Source: Carbonatibacter sp965199245 (GTDB taxonomy: Bacteria; Pseudomonadota; Alphaproteobacteria; Kiloniellales; Kiloniellaceae). Taken from it: DNA of 64,000 nt. The translations under genes were made by a program, and so were the position numbers. Positions 17,881 through 26,342 of the stretch are shown one piece after another. The first letter of the stretch is position 1. Each line of letters opens with the position of its first letter. The DNA is taken from assembly GCA_965199245.1 (NCBI GenBank), contig CBDAQP010000003.1, forward strand, positions 930,001-994,000, read 5' to 3'. The notes under the pieces were generated by a model. That model saw only the letters and a list, made by a program, of their open reading frames with translations, was not told the origin of the DNA and searched no databases.

Positions 17881-19006
17881 TATACCAATTCCATAAAATA
17901 AAGACTCTCTGGGCCTGGCGCGTGAGCAGATTCTGTGATTCAAGGAAGGACACAGTTTTGGAGATTTGTCATGGGTCAGCCCCTTCCCCTGCGTCAGGAT
18001 GATGACGCATCCCGTCTTCGCCGCCTTCTCAACAGATTCGAACCGGACGCGCCGTTTGCTTGCCCTTGCGGTCATCCATGATGGCGGCAGTCGCAGTGAA
18101 GTCGCGCAAGTCGGCGGCGTTGGTCGTCAAATTGTTCGTGATTGGGTGTTGCGTTTCAATGCAGAAGGTCCGGACGGGCTTTTGCAGCGTTCGGGAAGCG
18201 GGCGACCGGCCAGTGAGGCCCGGCTTGCTGCCCTGATTGCCCGCGTTGAAACAGGGCCATTGCCTGCTATCGATGGTGCGCTGGCGACTTCTGGATCTGG
18301 CGCAGTGGTTATGGGAGGACTATCGCCTCAGCATCAGCGAAAGTTGCCTGAGTGCCACCTTGCGCAAACACGGCTACAGAAAACTGACAGCGCGACCGCG
18401 TCATCATGGTCAGAACGGGCATGCGACTGACGCATTTAAAAAAACTTCCCCGCCGAAATAGCCTCTCTGCAAGCCGGAATTTGTCCCACTGGAAATCTGG
18501 TGGCAGGACGAAGCGCGTGTTGGCCAGAAGAACAGCATCACCCAGCGGTGGGCCGAACTGGGCACACGGCCTGTGGCACCAAAAGACCATCGCACAAAAT
18601 CCGCCTGGATATTCGGGGCGATCTGCCCCGCCCGGGGGGGCCGCGCTTGTCCTGCCGCGCTGTGATACACGCGGGATGCAATGGCATCTGGAGGACATAT
18701 CGTCACAGGTCGAGCCCGGTTGCTGTCATCATCCTTGACAAGGCGGGCTGGCACACCACCGGCACACTGGATATCCCGGACAATATCACCCTGTTGCCGC
18801 TGCCGCCACGCAGCCCGGCCCCGGTCGAAAATGTCTGGCAATATTTGCGACAAAACTGGCTGTCAAACCGCGTCTTTGACAATCACGACCAGATCGTTTC
18901 CCTCTGTTGTGACGCATGGAACAACCTCACCGAAAGACCATCGAAAATCAGATCCATTGGATACAGAAAATGGGCCCATGGGTTCTAACTTTCAGGAATT
19001 GGTATA
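17881..19006 (+). mobile_element. IS630-family element (type C), copy 1, transposase frameshifted
   Basis: Bounded by inverted ends TATACCAATTCC (17881) and GGAATTGGTATA (to about 19006), with TA at both edges as expected for IS630. The transposase can be traced across frames: MGQPLPLRQDDDASRLRRLL near 17970, GRQIVRDWVLRFNAEGPDGL, LAQWLWEDYRLSISESCLSA, then VAVIILDKAGWHTTG, DNITLLPLPPRSPAPVEN and VWQYLRQNWLSNRVFDN. At least three frameshifts, so a pseudogene. It interrupts the type D element on its left. Confidence 0.82.
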
Positions 19007-19443
19007 ATACGGTGAAACGGTACCCCCATCCTATAGAATACCTATAGAATTAATAATACCTGTAGTTGTCAGTGACGATCTGTGGACAACGGTGCGCGTT
19101 GACACACAGCCCGACTTCCTCATTCAAAAGGGCTGGAATCAGTGCGGAAATGACCACCGGAATTTCGCTTGGCAAGGAAGCCAACATTGTCGCCAAATGT
19201 GGCGAAAAGAACAGAAGACCTCCAGAACGGCCATAAACGGCCATAGAGAGGCTATCAATCCTCGTCGAAGGGAAATAAGCCTGAAATCGCGTCTGTGGCG
19301 AATGTGTGGCTTTATGTGCGTGTGTCTGGTTCTGCTGGTGGGGCCAATACAGCGGGAAAAAATGGAGGGGCAGGCATATATTGACAAATAATGACGAATA
19401 TGGCGTTATGCTCAACCTGTAATCCGAAAATGGAGGTTATCTC
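19007..19443. other. intergenic stretch before the ParD-like gene, no recognised gene
   Basis: About 440 bp. Short ORFs on both strands (for example minus 19415-19050) have no family resemblance I can support. Two near-identical CCTATAGAAT / CCTATAGAAT motifs occur at 19031-19050. A promoter for the following antitoxin gene must lie near 19380-19430. Confidence 0.4.
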
Positions 19444-19695
19444 ATGGCAAGCCTGAATCTGTCCCTACCTGATGAAATGCGCAATTTTGTTGACCAAAGC
19501 GCAAAAGAGGGCGTTTATGCGGGGCCTAGCGAGTTTATCCGGTCGCTCATTCGTCAGGAAATGGAAAAGAGCGAAAACTTTCGCTTGGTTGCCAGTATTG
19601 AGCGCGGATTGACCGATATAAATCAGGGGCGTTATGCTCCCTTTGATGCTCATGGCATCCGGTCAAGTGTCCAAAAAAAGCGGAAAAAAAGTTAA
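19444..19695 (+). CDS. ParD-like ribbon-helix-helix antitoxin
   Basis: 83 residues, from ATG 19444 after GGAGG. The N-terminus (MASLNLSLPDEMRNFVDQ, then GPSEFIRSLIRQEMEK) is the CopG/ParD ribbon-helix-helix DNA-binding fold; the C-terminal half (IERGLTDINQGRYAPFDAHGI) resembles the toxin-binding tail of ParD antitoxins. Followed after 2 bases by a small ORF that fits a toxin. It should bind its own promoter. Confidence 0.78.
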   Translation: MASLNLSLPDEMRNFVDQSAKEGVYAGPSEFIRSLIRQEMEKSENFRLVASIERGLTDINQGRYAPFDAHGIRSSVQKKRKKS

Positions 19696-19697
19696 GG

Positions 19698-20081
19698 ATG
19701 TCACGCCACGCAATGCCAAGGTATTATGACCTGTATCAGGTGCTTGCAACCGAGGAGTTTAGCCGATCTGTCAAAGAGACTTATAAACGGTTTTTCGATG
19801 AAGACCCTGCATATGCCAATGTCTGGCTAGACCGAATAGACAGCTATATAAAAACTCTTGAGCACCCCTCATGGCTTGGAACCATTGATCCAGAGCACTA
19901 TTCAGACAAGTACTCCCACGTACAAGTCCCTGATACGCAGACCACGATCTTTTTGCTTGTAGAAGGTGCTCAGATTTTCCTGATTACCTCTGGATGGTGT
20001 GGTCGTAACTGGCCTGAAGCACTAAGGCTAATGGAGCCAGTGCTTGAACAGCAGCTTTCACACATGAAAAGATTAAATTGA
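19698..20081 (+). CDS. probable RelE/ParE-superfamily toxin
   Basis: 122-127 residues; start ambiguous between ATG 19698 and ATG 19713 (MPRYYDLYQVLATEEF). The pattern VLATEEFSRSVKETYKRFF, an arginine/lysine-rich helix, VQVPDTQTTIFLLVEGAQIFLITSGW as the central strands and the position right behind a ParD-like antitoxin suggest a RelE/ParE-like fold. The sequence is atypical (longer C-terminal helix, MEPVLEQQLSHMKRLN), so the family call rests partly on context. Confidence 0.55.
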   Translation: MSRHAMPRYYDLYQVLATEEFSRSVKETYKRFFDEDPAYANVWLDRIDSYIKTLEHPSWLGTIDPEHYSDKYSHVQVPDTQTTIFLLVEGAQIFLITSGWCGRNWPEALRLMEPVLEQQLSHMKRLN

Positions 20082-20092
20082 AAGCAGTCTCT

Positions 20093-20509
20093 TTAATCCT
20101 TTTTCACTGGTGTAATAAAGGCCTCTACACGCTTGCGGGCTGTTTCGGGATCTTGTTGGATGATGGCCCTGACCTTTTCCATGCGAACCGAAAGAGAATC
20201 GCCCGGGCGAATTGGAGGTGGCCCGGGCAACGGAGGGCGAGCATCGGTTTTGGTGGGTGTTTTCGGGCGGGGCGGGGCAGTTAGTACGGGTTGATCTGGC
20301 GACAGGACAGGCCCTAGTTCGGCAGTCGAAGCAGAATAAAAAATCAGGTTAATTTGCCGTGAAAAAGCAGAATAACTCCCCTTGAGAAGGCCTTTTTTGC
20401 TGAGCGTATCAAAAATAATTCTACGCGATTTTCCTTCGGCCAATGCTTTCTTGATAAAGATAGAATTCGCCAGAATATGCTGTCTGACCACCCCCCATTT
20501 TTGACACAT
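20093..20509 (-). CDS. TraK-like conjugal mobilisation protein
   Basis: 138 residues. Start fixed at ATG 20509 (MCQKWGVVRQHILANSIF) by a GGAGG box 8 bases upstream; the longer frame upstream runs into the IS630 copy. The N-terminal half (IFIKKALAEGKSRRIIFDTLSKKGLLKGSYSAF, then SRQINLIF) matches the layout of TraK-family oriT-binding proteins: a helical motif with G-x-S, then GxxxxSYSxFxRxI. A proline-rich linker (PRPKTPTKTDARPPLPGPPP) leads to a charged C-terminal helix. The call is by pattern, without a database check. It suggests a former conjugative or mobilisable element. Confidence 0.55.
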   Translation of the reverse strand: MCQKWGVVRQHILANSIFIKKALAEGKSRRIIFDTLSKKGLLKGSYSAFSRQINLIFYSASTAELGPVLSPDQPVLTAPPRPKTPTKTDARPPLPGPPPIRPGDSLSVRMEKVRAIIQQDPETARKRVEAFITPVKKD

Positions 20510-20540
20510 TTGTTCTTCCTCCAAAAAATGATGATTCTCA

Positions 20541-20635
20541 AAGATTCTTAGATATTCCGAGAGATTCCTAATGTTACAGCCTGAAATCATCAATGTCCTA
20601 AAGATTCTTAAAGATTCCAAGAGTTTCCGAATGTT
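20541..20635. repeat. two 35-bp direct repeats, each made of three phased 10-bp units
   Basis: Repeat 1 at 20541-20575 and repeat 2 at 20601-20635 match at about 30 of 35 positions and start exactly 60 bp apart. Each consists of three 10-bp units of consensus rAgATTCcgA followed by ATGTT, so the ATTC cores fall on the same face of the helix. They lie just upstream of the TraK-like gene (which reads away from them), as protein-binding iterons or oriT boxes often do. Confidence 0.75.
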
Positions 20636-20722
20636 GCTTTTTTCGTCTTTCCTTGCCGTTCGGAGGGCAGGAAATGGCAAGTGGTACCACTTGCCCCTGC
20701 TCGCATTTCTGCGAGAATGGCT

Positions 20723-21820
20723 TATACCAATTCCATAAAATAAAGACTCTCTAGACCTGGCGTGTGAGCAGATTCTGTGATTCAAGGAAGGACACTTTAT
20801 TGGAGGTTTGTCATGGGTCAGCCCCTTCCCCTGCGTCAGGATGATGACGCATCCCGTCTTCGCCGTCTTGCCCGGCACTCAGCAGATTCGAACCAGACGC
20901 GCCGCTTGCTTGCCCTTGCGGTCATCTCTGATGGCGGCAGTCGCAGTGAAGCCGCGCGGCGTTGGTCGTCAAATTGTTCGTGACTGGGTGTTGCGTTTCA
21001 ATGCAGAAGGTCCGGACGGGCTTTTGCAACGTTCGAGAAGCGCGGCCAGTGAGGCCCGGCTTGCTGCCTTGATTGCGCGCGTTGAAACAGGGCCATGGCC
21101 TGCTATCGATGGTGCGCTGGCGACTTCTGGATCTGGCGCAGTGGTTATGGGAGGACGATCGCCTCAGCATCAGCGAAAGTTGCCTGAGTGCCACCTTGCG
21201 CAAACACGGCTACAGAAAACTGACAGCGCGCCCGCGTCATCATGGCCAGAACGGGGATGAGATTGACGCATTTAAAAAAACTTCCCCGCCGAAATAGCCT
21301 CCCTGCACGCCAGAATTGGTCCCGCTGGAAATCTGGTGGCAGGATGAGGCGCGTGTTGGCCAGAAGAACAGAATGGTGGGCCAAACAGGGCACACGGCCT
21401 GTGGCAGCAAAAGACCAGCGCACAAAATCCGCCTGGATATTCGGGGCGATCTGCCCCGCCCGGGGGGGCCGCGCTTGTCCTGCCGCAGTGCAATACCTGC
21501 GGGATGCAAGGGCACCTGGAAGAGATATCGTCACAGGTCGAACCCGGTTGCTGTCATCATCCTTGACAAGGCGGGCTGGCACACCACCGGCAAACTGGAT
21601 ATCCCGGACAATATCACCCTGTTGCCGCCACGCAGTCCTGCCCCGGTCGAAAATGTCTGGCAATATTTGCGACAAAACTGGCTGTCAAACCGCGTCTTTC
21701 AGGACCAGATCGTTTCCCTCTGTTGTGACGCATGGAATAATCTCACCGACAGGCCATGGAAAATCAGGTCCATTGGGTACAGAAAATGGGCCCATGGGTT
21801 CTAACTTTCAGGAATTGGTA
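20723..21820 (+). mobile_element. IS630-family element (type C), copy 2, transposase frameshifted
   Basis: Same inverted ends as copy 1 (TATACCAATTCC at 20723, GGAATTGGTA ending 21820). The transposase starts near 20814 (MGQPLPLRQDDDASRLRRLA) and shows the same blocks, with several small in-frame and frameshifting deletions relative to copy 1 (for example the loss of the LPLPP segment). It splits an IS5-family element whose right part follows. Non-functional as it stands. Confidence 0.82.
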
Positions 21821-22290
21821 TCGCAATCGGTCAAGGCCCGGACAAAAAAAAGGGGGCCGGCAAAAAAGTGAAGGGAATCAAGCGGCATTTATGGGTGGAT
21901 CTGCCCGGGTTTCCGCTGCATCCGGTGGTGCATGATGCTGGAATACAGGATCGCGGCCCGCATTCTCTTGAACGATATAAAGAAAAAGCACAGAAGGCTG
22001 AAATTGTTCCGGGCCGGTTATCGCGGATGGACGCATTGGCCAATCAGGAAAAACTGAAAATCGGGATCGTAAAGCGAGGTGAGGAAAAAGCGTTCAGGGT
22101 GTTGCCAAAGTGCTGGATTGTCGAGCGATCTTTCGCATGGCTGGAGCCTGCAAGGCGGCTGGCAAAACATGACGAAAATCTCGACAAAACGCAGGAAGCC
22201 ATGATCCGGCTACGCTTCATACAAATCGCAATCAACAAAATTATAAAACTTATTTGTTAGACAGATTCTAAGGATTTGTTCAGCGCGAAC
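21821..22290 (+). mobile_element. IS5-family element (type E), right half, transposase C-terminus
   Basis: The open frame 21868-22260 encodes KGIKRHLWVDLPGFPLHPVV, HDAGIQDRG, EEKAFRVLPKCWIVERSFAWL and EPARRLAKHDENLDKTQEAM, the second half of the DDE domain of IS5/IS427-type transposases. The left half was removed or displaced by the type C element ending at 21820. Its right edge ends TTGTTCAGCGCGAAC, the same terminal sequence used by the type A elements. Confidence 0.78.
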
Positions 22291-22292
22291 GA

Positions 22293-22433
22293 AATAGGAT
22301 CGTCATTTTTGACATAAAGGGAAATCATTACCGTCTCGTTGTTTCAGTGGCTTACCAGACAAAGCATGTGTACGTGAAGTGGTTTGGAACACACGCTGAA
22401 TACGACAAAGAGGACTTTAAGCAGGGAGGATGA
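22293..22433 (+). pseudogene. higB: HigB-like toxin, C-terminal fragment
   Basis: The frame from 22293 reads NRIVIFDIKGNHYRLVVSVAY, then KHVYVKWFGTHAEYDKEDF and a TGA at 22431. This is the last part of the HigB/RelE mRNA interferase (FxIxGNxYRLVVxVxY, VYxKxxGTHAEYD). The N-terminal half was lost at the junction with the IS ending at 22290, so no toxin can be made. The antitoxin start follows after 1 base. Confidence 0.78.
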
Positions 22434-22434
22434 T

Positions 22435-22692
22435 ATGAGACCTCAGGCAATTAGAAACGAGGAAGAGTATCAAAAGGTATTGTCTATTGTGGAGGCTCTC
22501 GTGGCAAAAGACCCGAAGCCTAACACTGCGGATGGTCGCCTCCTTGATACCTGGGCTGTTCTTATAGAGAAATACGAGGATGAAATCTGTCCTGAAGAAG
22601 AGATCCTTGGTGAGTGTCCTGACCCCATTAAAGCCATTAAGTTTCGCATGGAACAAATGGGTTTAAGAAATGTTGACCTTAAAGGCTATATA
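22435..22692 (+). pseudogene. higA: HigA-like antitoxin, N-terminal fragment cut by an IS
   Basis: Starts at ATG 22435 (MRPQAIRNEEEYQKVLSIVE) and reads through DPIKAIKFRMEQMGLRNVDL to KGYI, the entry to the HTH of HigA antitoxins, where a type A IS begins at 22693. The remaining helix-turn-helix is missing. A metallopeptidase-like tail after the IS (24059-24321) may be the other end of the same gene if this was a HigA-ImmA fusion. Confidence 0.75.
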
Positions 22693-24058
22693 GTTCGCGC
22701 TGAAAAACTCTGAAGTCCGCAGATAATATGGATTCCCAGAGGGAATCGAATGTTGTAAAATGCCAGCAGGATCGCTTTCACCCCTCGTTTTCTGGTAGAT
22801 TTTCATGAAACCCAAGAAGCAGCAACGCCGACCTCTTTCGCGAACGCCTTGATTCGATCATCGACAAGGAGCATAATCTGATACGCCTGAGCAACTTGAT
22901 GGCCTGGTCCACATTTGATGAGGCCTTTGGCAAGCACGACAGGCCGCCGTCCTGCGAAACCAACGCGTCTGCGGGCTGCACGATCTGAAACACATGTACG
23001 ACCTGATGAGGTTGTGGAGCGGTGGGTTGAGAACCCCTACTGGCCGTATTTCTGCGGTTTTGATTTTTTTCAGCACCGCCTGCCGATTGACTCCAGCACG
23101 ATGACGCGCTGGCGCAGGCGTCCCGAAGGCATGCGGTTTTGTCGGCGACGGTCGGTGTTGCGGTTGACGCGGGAGCAGTCAAGGACAGCAGTTTCGAGCG
23201 GATTACGGTGGCCCAAGGCCATAGCTTACCCCACCGACAGCCGTCTGTATCTGAAAGCGTTGCAGGCCCTCAGGCCAAACGGCACGGCATTGTCCTGCGC
23301 CGCAGCCACACCCGTGTGGCCAGACGCGCCGGCCTTATGGCCGGGCGTTACGCCCATGCCAGACAGTTCCGGCGCATGCGCCGCGAGATCAGGACACTGA
23401 AGACCTATCTGGGCCGGGTTTTCCGCGATATTGTCCGTAAGATTGCCGGGAACCTCGAGGCCCGTTTTGCGAAACTGTTGGGCCTGGCGTCTTCTGGTGC
23501 AACAGCCCGGGGACAAGAACAAGCTCTATGCCCTGCACGCTCCGGAAGTTGCCTGCATCGCCAAGGGTAAGGCGCGTAATCCTGACGAGTTTGGTGCCAA
23601 GGTTGGGATTGCCACCACCAACCGTGAGGGTCTGGGCGAAAAGTTTCCGGGGGCCATACTCTGGCCGATACAGTGGCCCAGGCCGCCCGGATGACTGGAC
23701 CGGAACGGGTCTACGTCGACAGGGGCTATCGCGGACGAGGGCAAGGCCTCGGTCATGATGTCAGGGCGCACGCGCGGATTGAGCCCGCAGATGAGGCGCG
23801 AACTCAAACGAAGGTCGGCCATCGAGGCCACCACATGAAAACCGATGGCCGCCTTGATCGGAACGTCCTGAAAGGCCAGACTGGAGACACCATGAACGCC
23901 TTGCTGGCGGCCATAACATGCGTCTGAACGCCATCGCGTTTTGGCTTGTCCGGGTCATCAATGCGCTGATCAGGACGACGAAAACGGCAAAATCGAATAC
24001 TTCACCACACTTCCAACGCTGCGAAATAGCAATGACTTAGGCTTTGTTCAGCGCGAAC
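22693..24058 (+). mobile_element. IS5-family element (type A), copy 1, transposase frameshifted
   Basis: Ends GTTCGCGCTGAAAAACTC (left) and TTGTTCAGCGCGAAC (right). It encodes, in shifting frames, the transposase seen best at 31730-33175: VVERWVENPYWPYFCGFDFF, IDSSTMTRWR, SFERITV, PTDSRLYLKALQAL, NKLYALHAPEVACIAKGKAR, VYVDRGYRG, RTRGLSPQM, GHHMKTDGRLDRN and LKGQTGD. This is an IS5-type DUF772 plus DDE transposase. The flanks differ (TATATA left, TAAGTA right), so no target duplication is visible, which points to recombination between copies. Confidence 0.85.
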
Positions 24059-24321
24059 TAAGTATCAATGATGATGGCGAAGCTGAAGAAGAAGCAGATA
24101 AGCTGGCAGTTCAGTGGTTATTGCCAGATTTAGTGTTCTCGGAAACAAATGCTTCAAAAACGCATTCTGCAAAAGATGTTCGAGCTCTTGCTAAAGACCT
24201 GAGAATAAGCCCCGCTATTATTGCTGGCAGAATACGAAACGAAACAAAAAACTACCAAAAGCTCTCGACTTTGGTTGGGCGGGGAAAGCTAAAATGTATG
24301 TTCCCCGAGTTTGGTGGTTGA
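24059..24321 (+). pseudogene. ImmA/IrrE-type metallopeptidase, C-terminal fragment
   Basis: Reads SINDDGEAEEEADKLAVQWL, LPDLVFSETNASKTHSAKDV, ALAKDLRISPAIIAGRIRNE and FPEFGG before the stop. The ExEADxxAxxxLxP block plus xxISPxIIxGRxxxE is the C-terminal part of ImmA/IrrE (DUF955) domains. The HExxH zinc site should lie upstream and is gone; the fragment begins at the end of a type A IS. Possibly the tail of the higA fragment at 22435. Confidence 0.65.
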
Positions 24322-24344
24322 GTATGTTGTTGGACAGCATGGTC

Positions 24345-24379
24345 TATCCCATATAAAATGATTAAACCATAGCCAATTC
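24345..24379. repeat. end fragment of an IS630 type D element
   Basis: TATCCCATATAAAATGATT followed by AAACCATAGCCAATTC matches the terminal sequence of the type D elements at 39603 and 41043. Only the tip remains; a type A element starts at 24380. It follows a 23-bp gap after the peptidase fragment. Confidence 0.6.
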
Positions 24380-25200
24380 GTTCGCGCTGAAAAACTCTGA
24401 AGTCCGCAGATAATATGGATTCCCAGAGGGAATCAAATATTGTAAAATGCCAGCAGGATCGCTTTCACCCCTCGTTTTCTGGTAGATTTTCATGAAGCCC
24501 AGGAAGCAACAACGCCGACCTCTTTCGCGAACGCCTTGATTCGATCATTGACAAAGAGCATAATCTGATACGCCTGAGCAACTTGATGGCCTGGTCCGCA
24601 TTTGATGAGGCCTTTGGCAAGCACGACAGGCTGCCGTCCTGCGAAACCAACGCGTCTGCGGGCTGCACGATCTGAAACACATGTACGACCTGATGAGGTT
24701 GTGGAGCGGTGGGTCGAGAACCCCTACTGGCAGTATTTCTGCGGTTTTGATTTTTTTCAGCACCGCCTGCCGATTGACTCCAGCACGATGACGCGCTGGC
24801 GCAGGCGTGTCGGTCCCGAAGGCATGCGGTTTTGTCGGCGACGGTCGGTGTTGCGGTTGACGCGGGAGCAGTCAAGGACAGCAGTTTCGAGCGGATTACG
24901 GTGGCCCAAGGCCATAGCTTACCCCACCGACAGCCGTCTGTATCTGAAAGCGTTGCAGGCCCTCAGGCCAAACGGCACGGCATTGTCCTGCGCCGCAGCC
25001 AGACGCGCCGGCCTTATGGCCGGGCGTTACGCCCATGCCAGACAGTTCCGGCGCATGCGCCGCGAGATCAGGACACTGAAGACCTATCTGGGCCGGGTTT
25101 TCCGCGATATTGTCCGTAAGATTGCCGGGAACCTCGAGGCCCGTTTTGCGAAACTGTTGGGCCTGGCGTCTTCTGGTGCAACAGCCCGGGGACAAGAACA
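24380..25200 (+). mobile_element. IS5-family element (type A), copy 2, right part missing
   Basis: Left end GTTCGCGCTGAAAAACTC at 24380. Nearly identical to copy 1 through the AARGQEQA/NKL region, then stops at an AGCT site where a 203-bp non-autonomous element begins. The catalytic second half is absent. Several frameshifts are shared with copy 1, so the copies were already defective before spreading, or were homogenised. Confidence 0.83.
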
Positions 25201-25204
25201 AGCT

Positions 25205-25407
25205 GGACACCCGTATTAACCCTGGAAAGAAAAGGCATTCTGTGTTCTAAGGGCCATGAGGGTTACAGGAGGAGTCATTCAGTGAAAATCATCCCAAACC
25301 GCCTGCTCAGTTAGGCTTCAGACCGCGAAACGGCGTGAAAAATTGCCGAAACGCCATGTCCACACCAGTCAATCTCACCTCAGGTTAGCGGGTTAATGCG
25401 GGTGTCC
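25205..25407. mobile_element. 203-bp non-autonomous element (MITE-like), copy 1
   Basis: Bounded by inverted ends GGACACCCGTATTAACC and GGTTAATGCGGGTGTCC, flanked by AGCT on both sides (25201-25204, 25408-25411). No transposase. The ends are those of the type B IS5 element (26343-27572 and 30615-33307), so type B transposase probably mobilised it. A second, almost identical copy lies at 30043-30245. Confidence 0.88.
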
Positions 25408-25411
25408 AGCT

Positions 25412-25654
25412 CACCAAAGATCAGGAGCGTTTTCCTCTGAACGTCACCACTTTCGACGCTTATGATCTGCTACCCAGAACCTGCTATCAAAAGCCGCTAC
25501 GCTTCTTCTTTTGATAGCAGAACCATGGGCATCAGAACAACGCTCAAGCGAAAGCGGCTCCGAAGATCAGGGAAAACAACAGCCACAGATCAACCACCCA
25601 AAATTGACAGATATTGCCATTTTATGTCATACTAAGAAGATAGGAGGTGCTGAC
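25412..25654. other. intergenic stretch with a 12-bp stem hairpin
   Basis: No gene recognised. It contains a perfect inverted repeat, TGCTATCAAAAG at 25482-25493 and CTTTTGATAGCA at 25508-25519, with a 14-base loop. There is no T-tract, so it is not a standard terminator; it could be a terminator relic, a protein-binding site, or part of a lost element. The ParD promoter should lie in 25600-25640. Confidence 0.5.
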
Positions 25655-25900
25655 ATGGCAAGCATGAACATATCCCTTCCCGATCCTATGAAAGATTGGG
25701 TTGAGACCCAGACAAGCTCAGGGCGCTATGACAACGCAAGTGAGTATGTCCGCGACCTGATCCGCCATGACCAAGACCGCGCATCGAAAATATCCGCCAT
25801 GCAAAAGCTGGTGGATGAAGCGTTTGAAGGTGGCGCAAGTGACAAGAGCCTAGACGACATTTGGGCGGTGGCGAAAGCGCAAGCGACCCGTGGCAATTGA
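25655..25900 (+). CDS. parD: ParD-family antitoxin
   Basis: 81 residues from ATG 25655 after AGGAGG. MASMNISLPDPMKDWVETQT, GRYDNASEYVRDLIRHDQDR is the canonical ParD ribbon-helix-helix; the C-terminal part binds toxin. The 3' end overlaps the ParE start by 11 bp, the standard coupled arrangement. Intact module within IS debris. Confidence 0.9.
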   Translation: MASMNISLPDPMKDWVETQTSSGRYDNASEYVRDLIRHDQDRASKISAMQKLVDEAFEGGASDKSLDDIWAVAKAQATRGN

Positions 25901-26189
25901 ATTTTCACTGGCCGCAGAGGACGACCTGCTAGGAATTTTCCTCTACGGTATCCAAGAACACGGACTGGCGCAGGCCGAGGGCTACAAAAGCCAGCTCGAA
26001 AAGACTTTTCAGACCATATCCGACAATCCCAAGATCACCCGTTTGCGGCAGGAGATCACGCCACCCGTGCGCGTGTATCCTGCGCAAAGACACATGGTCG
26101 TTTACACAATTTTGGAGGACGGCCAGACGGTCTATGTTCTGCGTGTTTGCCATCATAGTGAAAACTGGACAGAACAACCGATAGGATAG
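25890..26189 (+). CDS. parE: ParE-family toxin
   Basis: 99 residues from a GTG start at 25890 (MAIEFSLAAEDDLLGIF), since no ATG fits. ParE/RelE fold: LAAEDDLLGIFLYGIQEHG, EKTFQTISDNPKITRLRQE, and the C-terminal strands HMVVYTILEDGQTVYVLRV followed by CHHSENW. ParE toxins poison DNA gyrase. Paired with the overlapping parD. Confidence 0.88.
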   Translation: MAIEFSLAAEDDLLGIFLYGIQEHGLAQAEGYKSQLEKTFQTISDNPKITRLRQEITPPVRVYPAQRHMVVYTILEDGQTVYVLRVCHHSENWTEQPIG

Positions 26190-26201
26190 GAATTTATTTT
26201 G

Positions 26202-26342
26202 TTCGCGCTGAAAAACTCTGAAGTCCGCAGATAATAGGGATTCCCAGAGGGAATCAAGTATTGTAAAATGCCAGCAGGATCGCTTTCACCCCTCGTTTTC
26301 CGGTAGATTTTCATGAAGCCCAGGAAGCAAAAACGCCGAGAT
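26202..26342 (+). mobile_element. left-end fragment of an IS5 type A element
   Basis: Begins GTTCGCGCTGAAAAACTC and follows the type A left end for about 140 bp, then meets a type B element at 26343. The matching remainder on the other side of the type B element (27577-28407) is in the opposite orientation, so this is not a simple insertion. Confidence 0.8.

Noticed and set aside
20093..20878. 261-codon ORF as one protein
   Set aside because: The first 120 codons run back into the IS630 end and low-complexity repeats; the RBS supports a start at 20509.
25482..25519. Hairpin as an integron attC site
   Set aside because: No conserved attC core motifs or integrase; only a simple 12-bp stem.
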